This document shows positions 25,355 through 34,764 of a stretch of DNA of 64,000 nucleotides, piece by piece. A model generated the notes under the pieces. That model ran no database searches and had not been told where the DNA came from. It saw only the letters and a list, made by a program, of their open reading frames with translations. Numbering within the stretch: the stretch's first letter is position 1; each line of letters starts with the position of its first letter. Source of the DNA: Psychromonas sp. MME1. Its GTDB lineage: Bacteria; Pseudomonadota; Gammaproteobacteria; Enterobacterales; Psychromonadaceae. The position numbers and the translations under genes are program-made. The DNA lies in NCBI RefSeq assembly GCF_041080865.1, contig NZ_CP160906.1, positions 1,922,001 to 1,986,000 of the forward strand, read 5' to 3'.

Positions 25355-25671
25355 TGGATAATGCAATCGAATCTAAATTAGATGAGTTGTTTGTGTTAAC
25401 ACAACAACTCAACGCTTGTTTAAATGAAAATAATATCGATGAGTTTCAATTATTAGAAAAGCATTTTTCTTCAAAAATGTATTCTTTGCTAGATACTCAG
25501 ACACAACAAGCTTTGCAGGATTTCCTTCCTCAGTTAGCAAAGTTAGAAGCGCTTTTACAGCAATTACAGATAGTTGCATCGCAAAAACAGACAATGCTCA
25601 AAGAACAAGCCTTGTCTCTAAAACGCAATAAAGGCAAACTTAATGCCTATAAGAAAAACGTATATAAATAA
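25354..25671 (+). CDS. fliT: FliT-like flagellar chaperone
   Basis: This 105-residue helical protein sits directly after fliS, the place of fliT in enterobacteria and flaI in Vibrio. The sequence is weakly conserved (e.g. LDELFVLTQQLNACLNENN and a Lys-rich C-terminus), so the call is mainly by position and helical character. The start overlaps the fliS stop by one base. Confidence 0.65.
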   Translation: MDNAIESKLDELFVLTQQLNACLNENNIDEFQLLEKHFSSKMYSLLDTQTQQALQDFLPQLAKLEALLQQLQIVASQKQTMLKEQALSLKRNKGKLNAYKKNVYK

Positions 25672-25690
25672 GTAACTAACAGCTACCTAA

Positions 25691-26695
<1,005 letters not shown>

Positions 26696-26704
26696 CAGTC
26701 AACC

Positions 26705-27862
26705 ATGATCCCCTACGGTAAACAAGATATTAACCAACAAGATATCAATGCGGTCATTGCAGTTTTGCAATCAGACTTTCTAACCCAAGGACCGCAAGTA
26801 CCTCTATTCGAAGATGCAATAAAAACGGTAACATCTTCCCAATATGCCGTGGCAGTTAACTCGGCAACCTCTGCACTGCATATCGCATGCTTAGCACTCG
26901 GCGTCGGGACAGGTGATCATGTCTGGACTAGCCCCATTACCTTCGTTGCCTCAGCAAACTGCGCCTTATATTGCGGTGCAAGCATTGATTTCGTTGACAT
27001 AGATCCTGTCACTTATAACCTTTGCCCTCTGCAGCTTGAAGAAAAACTGATAGCGGCAAAAAAGAATAGCTGTTTACCTAAAGTGGTTATTCCTGTTCAT
27101 TTGACCGGGCAATCCTGTGATATGCAGAAAATCCACCAGCTAAGCTTAGAATATGGCTTTGCTATTATTGAAGATGCCTCCCATGGCATTGGTGGATTTT
27201 ATCAAAATCAGCCCATCGGTAATTGTCAATACAGCGATATCAGCGTATTTAGTTTTCACCCAGTGAAAATTATCACGACTGCAGAAGGGGGGATCGCCAC
27301 CACCAATAACCAAAGATTAGCGGAAAAAATGCAGCGTTTACGCAGTCATGGTATCACACGAGATACACAGCTAATGAGTGAACCACCACATGGTGATTGG
27401 TACTATCAACAGCTTGAATTAGGCTTTAACTATCGCATGAGTGATTTACAAGCGGCACTCGGCGTTAGTCAAATTAAACGCTTAAATGAGTTTGTATCTG
27501 CCCGTAAACAGTTAGCGGAAAATTACAATGAACAGCTCTCTGATTTGCCGATTATGCTACCTCAACAGATGCAGCAAGCAGATTCATCTTGGCATCTTTA
27601 TATCATCCAATTAGAGCTAAATAAAATAAATAAAAGCCATCGTCAAATATTTGATGAATTAAAAAATGCGGGAGTCGGCGTCAATCTGCACTATATTCCA
27701 GTGCATCTACAGCCCTATTATCAACAGTTGGGATTTACGGCGGGTGATTTTCCGCAGGCAGAAAAATATTACGCCAGAGCACTCACTCTTCCCTTACATA
27801 CGCAACTTAATAAAACAGAACAAAATACCGTGATTAGCAGCTTAACAAGAGTATTATCATGA
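26705..27862 (+). CDS. pseC: PseC, UDP-4-amino-4,6-dideoxy-AltNAc aminotransferase
   Basis: PseC adds the C4 amino group to the PseB product, using PLP and glutamate. The 385-residue DegT/DnrJ-family protein has the PLP lysine in VFSFHPVKIITTAEGG (Lys188) and the ASHGIGG loop. The pairing with pseB distinguishes it from legionaminic or other sugar aminotransferases. Its stop overlaps the pseF start (ATGA). Confidence 0.92.
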   Translation: MIPYGKQDINQQDINAVIAVLQSDFLTQGPQVPLFEDAIKTVTSSQYAVAVNSATSALHIACLALGVGTGDHVWTSPITFVASANCALYCGASIDFVDIDPVTYNLCPLQLEEKLIAAKKNSCLPKVVIPVHLTGQSCDMQKIHQLSLEYGFAIIEDASHGIGGFYQNQPIGNCQYSDISVFSFHPVKIITTAEGGIATTNNQRLAEKMQRLRSHGITRDTQLMSEPPHGDWYYQQLELGFNYRMSDLQAALGVSQIKRLNEFVSARKQLAENYNEQLSDLPIMLPQQMQQADSSWHLYIIQLELNKINKSHRQIFDELKNAGVGVNLHYIPVHLQPYYQQLGFTAGDFPQAEKYYARALTLPLHTQLNKTEQNTVISSLTRVLS

Positions 27863-28553
27863 ATATCGCGATCATACCTGCTCGAGGTGGCAGTAAACGT
27901 ATCCCACATAAAAACATTAAAAATTTCTGTGGCAAGCCATTGATTGCCTACTCAATCGAAGCTGCTATCGCCTCGCAACTTTTTGATCGCATTATTGTTT
28001 CCACAGATGATAAAGAAATAGCTGATATAGCCCAACGTTATGGGGCAGAAATTCCGTTTATTCGCCCGAATGAGCTAGCAGATGATTATACTGGAACCAG
28101 CGCAGTTATTAACCATGCATTAAAAATATTACAACAGCAGGGTGAATCCTATGATTACGCTTGTACTATCTATGCCACCGCTCCGCTACTACAAGTAAAA
28201 TTTTTGCAGGAAGGTTATCAAAAACTTAAAAACAGTTCGGCACAACTAGCCTTCAGCGCCACTAGCATGCCATTCCCTATTCAAAGAACATTTAAAATAA
28301 CAAAAACAGGAAGATGTGAAATGTTTACACCTGAACATTTCATGACCCGTAGCCAAGATTAGAAACTGCATATCAAGATGCAGGACAATTTTATTGGCAA
28401 AATTTAAAACTGGACGCACCTGATATCGCATTTAGCCACAGTAGCATCCCGATCATTCTGCCACGCTATTTAGTCCAAGATATCGATACCCCTGAAGATT
28501 GGGAGCAAGCGGAGCTAATGTTTCAACTACTCAAACAGAGAGGGAAAATTTAA
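27859..28553 (+). pseudogene. pseF: PseF, CMP-pseudaminic acid cytidylyltransferase, frameshifted
   Basis: PseF activates pseudaminic acid with CTP. The N-terminal part (167 residues) is intact, with IPARGGSKRIPHKNIKNF and the DDYTGTSAV region. It then stops after RSQD at 28362. The other frame continues directly with LETAYQDAGQFYW and runs to 28553. Adding one T near 28359 (GATTAG to GATTTAG) restores a protein of about 231 residues, the normal size. The restored stop overlaps the pseI ATG (TAATG), which supports the reading. It is either a recent one-base deletion or a sequence error. Confidence 0.85.
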
Positions 28554-29422
28554 TGGCTAGTAATACACCGATGTTTATCGCAGAGGTTTCCAGTAACCAT
28601 GGCCAGAATATTGATCGCGCCAAAGAATTTATTAAAGTATCAAAAGCGATTGGCTGCGATGCCGTAAAATTTCAGCTTTTCAAAGTAGAGCAGCTATTTG
28701 CCCCCGAAATTTTACAAAAAAGTGCAATGCACCGTGACCGCAAAGCGTGGGAACTTCCCGTTACTTTTATTCCTGAGCTTTCCAAATATACACACGAACT
28801 GGGCATGCAGTTCACCTGTACTCCTTTTTATTTAGAGGCAGTCACAGAACTTGAACCTTATGTCGATTTTTATAAAATCGCCTCCTATGAACTACTGTGG
28901 GATGAACTAATTATTGCCTGCGCGCAAACGGGAAAAGATCTTATTCTATCCACGGGTATGGCAACCTTAAATGAAATAAAACATGCCGTAGAGATATTTA
29001 GAAAAAATAGCAGTGCGAAACTCACGCTGTTACATGCTATTTCTGGTTATCCGACCCCTATTATAGAAGCCAATGTTAAAGCTATTCACACCTTAAAAGA
29101 GGCATTTGATTGCCCAGTTGGACTCTCTGATCACAGCGTATCCCCAGCAGTACTATTAAGAGCTATCCATAAATGGGGTGCCAGTGCGATTGAATTTCAT
29201 CTCGATTTAGACGGCCAAGGGGAAGAGTTTTCAGCAGGCCACTGCTGGTTACCTGATAATATCAAGCAAACAATTACCCTAGTAAAAGATGGTATAAAAG
29301 CCGATGGTGATGGCGTGAAAAAAGCGGCGCCAAGTGAAGAGGCAGATAGGCTTTGGCGAGCAGATCCAAGCGATGGTTTACGCCCTTTTAAAGAAATTAG
29401 AGATGGCTTTGAATCCGCTTAA
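28553..29422 (+). CDS. pseI: PseI/NeuB-family nonulosonate synthase (short form)
   Basis: This enzyme condenses PEP with the 6-deoxy-AltdiNAc sugar to make pseudaminic acid. The 289-residue protein is a NeuB-type TIM barrel with AEVSSNHGQNIDRAKEF at the start, then KFQLFKVEQLF, FYKIASYELLW and GLSDHSV. It ends with RADPSDGLRPFKEIR and has no C-terminal SAF (antifreeze-like) domain, which full-length NeuB/PseI proteins of about 340 residues carry. The ATG at 28553 overlaps the restored pseF stop; an upstream frame extension lies inside pseF. It could make pseudaminic acid or a close relative. Confidence 0.85.
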   Translation: MASNTPMFIAEVSSNHGQNIDRAKEFIKVSKAIGCDAVKFQLFKVEQLFAPEILQKSAMHRDRKAWELPVTFIPELSKYTHELGMQFTCTPFYLEAVTELEPYVDFYKIASYELLWDELIIACAQTGKDLILSTGMATLNEIKHAVEIFRKNSSAKLTLLHAISGYPTPIIEANVKAIHTLKEAFDCPVGLSDHSVSPAVLLRAIHKWGASAIEFHLDLDGQGEEFSAGHCWLPDNIKQTITLVKDGIKADGDGVKKAAPSEEADRLWRADPSDGLRPFKEIRDGFESA

Positions 29423-30374
29423 TATATTAATAAGGTGCGATGCATCTGTTGAGATAGGCCTTGGTCATGTCACACGCTGTTTAGTACTGGCGCAAAGCTT
29501 TAAAGACAAAGGGCATCAAGTGTTTTTTGCCATGAAAAACCATGCGCTGGGAATAAATAAAGTAACCGAGCAAGGCTTTAAAGTACACATTGCCCCTACG
29601 CCATTTAACTATGACCACTGGCTGCTAACATTAAGTTCACAACTAAAGGTTAATGTATTCATTGGGGATGTGCGTGATGGTTTACCGATAAACACTATCA
29701 TGCAATTAAAAGCACAAAAGATACTTACGGTCGCTATTGATGAACCCAGTGATTACCGCAAAGCATGCGACCTCTGTTTTTACCCTCCCCATGCACAACT
29801 CGATAATTTAGATTGGTGTGGGTTTACAGGAAAAATTAAACAAGGGTTAGAGTATGTGTTATTACGCCCTGAGTTTTATCAAAAGCATAAAAAAGTTAAA
29901 AATGAAAAACCAAATATCTTAGTGATGATGGGTGGCACTGATCCGAACAATTTAACCTTAACGATAGTAAGACAACTGCTAACGTTAGTAAATGAAATAG
30001 ATATAACTGTAGTCATCCCTCCTAATCACCCAGACTACTGCGTTATTAAAAATTCAGCTGAAAATGTATCGATAAAATCCAATATTACTAATATGGCAGA
30101 TTTTTTAACACACATTGATTTCGGCATTATCGCTTTTGGGGTAACAGCCTATGAGTTATTAACCATGCAAATCCCAGCATTACATATCTGTTTAAATAAT
30201 AACCATTGGCAATCAAGTGAGTTTTTCAAAAAAAATAAATTTGCACAACGAATCATGAAAAGTGATATCAATAACATGAATGCATTTCTACACATAAAAC
30301 CGATAACAAATAATATTGTTAGTAAAAATATGATAATAGACATTATTCAAAAAAAGGTTGGATATGGATCTTAA
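29403..30374 (+). CDS. pseG: PseG-like UDP-sugar hydrolase
   Basis: PseG removes UDP from UDP-2,4-diacetamido-trideoxy-L-altrose before the PseI step. The 323-residue protein has the GT-B-like start ILIRCDASVEIGLGHVTRC, with the His/Arg pair typical of PseG. MMGGTDPNNLTL and DFGIIAFGVTAYELL follow in the C-terminal half. The ATG at 29403 lies inside the end of pseI, a 20-base overlap. No PseH acetyltransferase, often fused to or next to PseG, is recognisable. Confidence 0.85.
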   Translation: MALNPLNILIRCDASVEIGLGHVTRCLVLAQSFKDKGHQVFFAMKNHALGINKVTEQGFKVHIAPTPFNYDHWLLTLSSQLKVNVFIGDVRDGLPINTIMQLKAQKILTVAIDEPSDYRKACDLCFYPPHAQLDNLDWCGFTGKIKQGLEYVLLRPEFYQKHKKVKNEKPNILVMMGGTDPNNLTLTIVRQLLTLVNEIDITVVIPPNHPDYCVIKNSAENVSIKSNITNMADFLTHIDFGIIAFGVTAYELLTMQIPALHICLNNNHWQSSEFFKKNKFAQRIMKSDINNMNAFLHIKPITNNIVSKNMIIDIIQKKVGYGS

Positions 30375-30981
30375 AGCCCAATACGCATCAAACCATGCGC
30401 AGGAAAACAAACAGTCAGAGCATCTCAATAAGCGTCTTTTTAGTACCTATAACAGAGTGGCAACTCGAGCTCTCAACAAACCGCTTCAAGGTGTTAATGT
30501 TGATTTAGGAAGCGGAGATCAAGGATTTAGCCGATATTGCCACAGTATCAATATCAATTCATTTCCATATGATTACCCTAATTTCGATATTGAGAAAGAT
30601 TCACTTTCACACGACAATGATAGTGTCGATTTTGTTACCCTAAATGCCGTTATTGAGCATATCCAAAAACCTGAAAATATATTTAAAGAAATAAAAAGAA
30701 TTTTGAAAGTAGATGGACTAGTTTTTATAAGAACGCCGAATTGGAAAATGGATTACAAAAACTTTTACAATGACCCAACTCACGTTAAACCCTATTCACC
30801 TGAAACGCTAAAGAATTCATTATTATTATTTGGGCTTGAATGCGTGTTTATAGAGCCAGGATTAATAGAGAAAAGTTGGTTTTGGTGGAAGTTACCAAAT
30901 AAGATAAAGTGGAAGCTGGCTTCGTTAATCAAAGGCGGTACTAAATCAATTTTATGCGTTGCAACAAAAATAAAGGAATAA
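30364..30981 (+). CDS. class I SAM-dependent methyltransferase
   Basis: The 205-residue protein has a methyltransferase type 11 fold: motif I VNVDLGSGDQGFSRY, the acidic turn IEKDSLSHDNDSVDF and LNAVIEHIQKPENIFKEI. It probably methylates a sugar or nucleotide-sugar intermediate. The ATG at 30364 follows AAAAAGG at a good distance; an upstream TTG is possible. It overlaps pseG by 11 bases and precedes the fusion gene by four. Substrate unknown. Confidence 0.8.
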   Translation: MDLKAQYASNHAQENKQSEHLNKRLFSTYNRVATRALNKPLQGVNVDLGSGDQGFSRYCHSININSFPYDYPNFDIEKDSLSHDNDSVDFVTLNAVIEHIQKPENIFKEIKRILKVDGLVFIRTPNWKMDYKNFYNDPTHVKPYSPETLKNSLLLFGLECVFIEPGLIEKSWFWWKLPNKIKWKLASLIKGGTKSILCVATKIKE

Positions 30982-30985
30982 AATA

Positions 30986-32194
30986 ATGATTAATTTTGTA
31001 GTTCAAGCAAGCTCAAGATCATGGGCTGGTGACATCGAACATTGTATGAATGAAATTAATGGCTACCCTGCTGTGTATTGGACCATAAAAAGAATCTACA
31101 ATAATTTTAAGGAGGCCAATGTCATTCTTGTGGCTCCGGAATATGATGCACAAGGGGAGTTAAATAAACTCAAATCCCACTTTGAAGATTTAATAATTGT
31201 ATATGCACATGATAGTAGCCCGCTCTTACGTATCATCAAAGCAACAAAATCACTCAATAATGAGCATTTTATACGGCTTAACGCATTAAATTTTCAGTTT
31301 GACATATCGCTTTTCCAACAAATTTATCAATTAGCAAAAGTAAATAACTATGATTGTGTAAAATTCCCAGATGATTATCCCGTCCACTTTACCTGCGAAG
31401 TATATAAGCCAAGTGCATTAATTTTATTAAACAATATATTAAACTCGGGTGAGATTGAAAATCCTAATATACATGAGATCCACCCTAAATTTTTATTAAT
31501 GAGACGCCCCGAATTTAACTGCAAATATTTCACTCCACAAGATGAACTTGATATCGAAGATATTGAAGAATATCGAGAAAATATGAAGCAAGTTATGTTC
31601 AGCGAAAGGCAAGAAGTATCTGGTGACAAACAGATACTATCGGGAGACCAATTAACTTATCACTATGATTTGTCCGAGGAGTTCATGAATAGCAAAGGAA
31701 TAACCTCAGGGAAAATTCTCGATATAGCCTGTGGAACAGGCTATGGTTCAAAAAAATTAAGTGGAAAAAATTACCAAATAGTAGCAGCGGACTATGATAA
31801 ACAACAAATAGAAAAAAATATAGTTGCACTAGCGCATTGCCAAGATATTGCCTTTAAACAGGAAGACATAACTAACATATCATTTCCCGATAATACTTTT
31901 GATGTAGCATTAAGTATGGAAACAATTGAGCATGTTGAGCCTCACAAAACGTTACGCGAATTAAAAAGAGTAATCAAAGATGGGGGATATTTAATTATTA
32001 GCACCCCTCAAAACTCATGCCCAAGTAAATGCGTTAACCCACAACATATCTATGAATACTCCTTAAAAGAACTGACTGATTTGGTTTCTCAATACTTTGC
32101 TATTGAACGTATAACAGGGTTAAAAGCAGGAAAAATTCATTTTAATGATGATCCTATTGGTGCAAACACTATTATTTTTGCTCGCAATCAATAA
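30986..32194 (+). CDS. SpsF-like nucleotidyltransferase fused to a methyltransferase
   Basis: This 402-residue protein joins two domains. Residues about 1-200 resemble SpsF/NeuA-type cytidylyltransferases (SWAGDIEHCMNEINGYPAVY and HFIRLNALNFQFDISLF). The usual N-terminal RxGSxRxxxK loop is altered to QASSRSWAG, so nucleotidyl transfer is not assured. Residues about 215-402 are a class I methyltransferase: ILDIACGTGYGSKKL, DNTFDVALSMETIEHVEPH and GGYLIISTPQNS. The gene lies in the glycan operon, 23 bases before the SDR gene. It may modify a nucleotide-activated sugar and methylate it. Confidence 0.75.
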   Translation: MINFVVQASSRSWAGDIEHCMNEINGYPAVYWTIKRIYNNFKEANVILVAPEYDAQGELNKLKSHFEDLIIVYAHDSSPLLRIIKATKSLNNEHFIRLNALNFQFDISLFQQIYQLAKVNNYDCVKFPDDYPVHFTCEVYKPSALILLNNILNSGEIENPNIHEIHPKFLLMRRPEFNCKYFTPQDELDIEDIEEYRENMKQVMFSERQEVSGDKQILSGDQLTYHYDLSEEFMNSKGITSGKILDIACGTGYGSKKLSGKNYQIVAADYDKQQIEKNIVALAHCQDIAFKQEDITNISFPDNTFDVALSMETIEHVEPHKTLRELKRVIKDGGYLIISTPQNSCPSKCVNPQHIYEYSLKELTDLVSQYFAIERITGLKAGKIHFNDDPIGANTIIFARNQ

Positions 32195-32217
32195 TATACA
32201 GATAAAACGAGAATATT

Positions 32218-32961
32218 TTGAAAAATAACAATAAAGTAGTTTTAGTAACTGGCTCTAGTCGAGGTATCGGGAGAAGCATTGCTATTGGTTTCGCTAAGCA
32301 AGGCTATAAGGTTATCATCAATTACAATCACTCTCCTAAACAAGCAGAAAATACCGTTGATGAAATAAATCAATTTGGTGGAATTGCAGTTTCTTTTAAA
32401 GCAGATGTTTCTATACGAAAAGAAGTTATTAAAATGAAAGAATTCATTTTAGAAACATTCGGAAAATTAGATATTCTAATTAATAATGCAGGTATTAATA
32501 GACAAAAAACATTCTGGGAAATCGATGATGATGAATGGGATCTATTAATGAACGTCAATTTAAAATCGGTATTTATATGTAGCCAAGAATTTATGCCTCT
32601 TATGATTGAAAACAAATGGGGGCGCATTGTTAACATATCTTCTGTTTCAGGTGATTATGGAGGACCGAAAACCTTGCATTACGCAACCTCTAAAGGTGCA
32701 ATACAAACATTAACAAAAGGATTAGCAAGGTATGGCTCGCCTGATGTTTTAGTTAACGCAATTTCTCCTGGTATTATCAAAACTGAAATGACTGAAAAAG
32801 AACTAGAAGGTAAAGCAGGGCAAGAGTATTTAGATAAAGTTTTATTAAAAAGAGCTGGTGATATGGACGATATTGTTGAAGCGTGCCTATTTCTAACTTC
32901 AACAAAACAAAACTACACAACTGGCCACACCATTAAAATAAATGGTGGTCTATACCTATAG
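32218..32961 (+). CDS. short-chain dehydrogenase/reductase (FabG-like)
   Basis: The 247-residue classical SDR is complete: cofactor motif VTGSSRGIGRS (10-20), NNAGINR, and catalytic Ser141/142, Tyr155 and Lys159 in HYATSKGA. The C-terminus (INGGLYL) is FabG-like. The only sensible start is TTG at 32218 preceded by ACGAGAA. In this setting it probably reduces a keto group of a sugar or of an acyl substituent rather than acting in fatty acid synthesis. Substrate unknown. Confidence 0.82.
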   Translation: MKNNNKVVLVTGSSRGIGRSIAIGFAKQGYKVIINYNHSPKQAENTVDEINQFGGIAVSFKADVSIRKEVIKMKEFILETFGKLDILINNAGINRQKTFWEIDDDEWDLLMNVNLKSVFICSQEFMPLMIENKWGRIVNISSVSGDYGGPKTLHYATSKGAIQTLTKGLARYGSPDVLVNAISPGIIKTEMTEKELEGKAGQEYLDKVLLKRAGDMDDIVEACLFLTSTKQNYTTGHTIKINGGLYL

Positions 32962-33015
32962 CTATATTATTTTTTTATCGCTACGAACCATAACATAGAA
33001 ATAAAGGAATACCAT

Positions 33016-34764
33016 TTGAAAAACATGCCAACAAGTCAATCAATAAGCAATTTAAACTTAAATGAACTTAATGAGCTAGCAGAAAAAATTCGCACATTCA
33101 TAATTTCCAACGTATCAAAAACTGGTGGGCATATCGGTGCAAATTTGGGTGTTATTGAATTAACCATTGCCCTTCATTATGTTTTTGATTTACAAAAAGA
33201 TAAATTACTTTTTGATGTGGGTCATCAAGGCTATACACATAAATTATTAACGGGTAGAGCCGAACTTTTTCCAAGTTTAAATTCCATCGGAGGAATGTCT
33301 CGTTTTATTTGCCCAAAGGAAAGTAAATACGATATTTTAGATGCATCTCATGGCGGCACCGCAGTTTCTATCGGTACAGGAATTGCCTATGCGAATAAAA
33401 TAAGTAACAGTGACTGTATCACTGTTGCCATCGTCGGGGATGGTGCGTTTGTTGAAGGAATGACCTTTGAAGGTCTTAATTACGCAACACAAAGCCCACT
33501 TCCCCTACTTATTATCATTAACGATAATGGTATGTCTATCCCTAAAAATGTAGGCAGCGTGAACCATATTTTGGCTAATGAACAAAGTGCATCTGATTAT
33601 TTTAAGGCGATGAATTTCGATTATTTCCACATCGGAGATGGCCATGATTTAGCCTCTAGCATCAAAGTATTACAACAAGCTAAACACGCATTACAAAATA
33701 AAACAACTATCGTGCATGTTAAAACAGTCAAAGGTAAAGGCTTAGATATTGCTAAAAACCACCCGTACAAACTGCATTTCTCAATGCCCTTTGACCCTCT
33801 TGATGGCGCCAGTACCTCTCCAACGCCAGCAGGCAAATCCTATACAGAAGTAATTGGCAATACACTAAGTCGATTAATAAGCAATGATCAAAGTATATTT
33901 GCATTAACGCCATCAACCCCCTATGCGTCTGGATTGGATAAGTTACTTATTGATTTTCCAGAAAATAGTATTGATGTTGGCATGGCCGAGCAGCAAGCGG
34001 CAGGTATGGCTGCAGGTTTAGCAATGAGCCATAAAAAAGTGTTTTTATGCTATCAATCTACCTTTATGCAACGGGCCATGGATCAAATATTCCACGATAT
34101 ATGCTTTATGAATTTACCTGTTACTATTATCTCGTCTCGTTCTGGCTTTGCTGGGTTTGATAGCCCAACACACCATGCCATCTACGATTTATCTTATCTA
34201 CGTGGATTGCCAAATCTGGAAATATTCTATGCAGGAAGTAGTCGAGACCTGCAAGAAATGATTGAATTACGAGCTCATACCGCAACTAAGCCGATGATAA
34301 TATTACACCCCTATGAAGCTATTAGAAGCGATGAACAGAAATATTTGCAGAAACAGCCCATTGAGCAGAATGAAATTATTTTTGAAGGCAATGATGGATA
34401 CATTTTATCCGTAGGCAATCGTTTAACCACTGCGATAGAGTTGAGGGAAAAACTTACACAACTGGGTAAATCTGTAGGTATTGTTAACGTTCGATGGATT
34501 AAACCATTCCATAAAGAATCCATTAAGCAATTAATCAAAAACACTCCCTTTGTCGTAACATTAGAAGAAAATGTAAAAGAGGCTGGGTTTGGTTCAATTG
34601 TTAGTGAGTTAATTACAGATAACGCTCTTTCTACGCCACTTATACGCATAGCAATTGAAAATGACTACACTTCAACGGGCGATAAAGAATATCTGTCTAA
34701 ATTAGAACAAATCGATTGTGCTTCAATTATCAAACAACTTAACAGCAGAAAGCTCTTATCATGA
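33016..34764 (+). CDS. transketolase-like thiamine diphosphate enzyme
   Basis: The 582-residue protein has the N- and C-terminal parts of the transketolase/DXPS superfamily. It shows FDVGHQGYTHKLLTGR, SHGGTAVSIGTGIAYA, the TPP motif GDGAFVEGM (141-149) continuing to NDNGMS, and the glutamate-containing MAEQQAAGMAAGLA of the pyrimidine-binding domain. It is related to but shorter and more divergent than housekeeping DXPS. The start is TTG at 33016 with AAGGA seven bases upstream; an ATG three codons later is badly spaced. It overlaps the ATP-grasp gene (ATGA). It may transfer a two-carbon unit to build an unusual sugar or hydroxy-acid substituent. Confidence 0.8.
   Translation: MKNMPTSQSISNLNLNELNELAEKIRTFIISNVSKTGGHIGANLGVIELTIALHYVFDLQKDKLLFDVGHQGYTHKLLTGRAELFPSLNSIGGMSRFICPKESKYDILDASHGGTAVSIGTGIAYANKISNSDCITVAIVGDGAFVEGMTFEGLNYATQSPLPLLIIINDNGMSIPKNVGSVNHILANEQSASDYFKAMNFDYFHIGDGHDLASSIKVLQQAKHALQNKTTIVHVKTVKGKGLDIAKNHPYKLHFSMPFDPLDGASTSPTPAGKSYTEVIGNTLSRLISNDQSIFALTPSTPYASGLDKLLIDFPENSIDVGMAEQQAAGMAAGLAMSHKKVFLCYQSTFMQRAMDQIFHDICFMNLPVTIISSRSGFAGFDSPTHHAIYDLSYLRGLPNLEIFYAGSSRDLQEMIELRAHTATKPMIILHPYEAIRSDEQKYLQKQPIEQNEIIFEGNDGYILSVGNRLTTAIELREKLTQLGKSVGIVNVRWIKPFHKESIKQLIKNTPFVVTLEENVKEAGFGSIVSELITDNALSTPLIRIAIENDYTSTGDKEYLSKLEQIDCASIIKQLNSRKLLS

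Noticed and set aside
33016-34764. Housekeeping 1-deoxy-D-xylulose-5-phosphate synthase
   Set aside because: The similarity is at superfamily level; length, divergence, TTG start and glycan-operon setting do not suit dxs.
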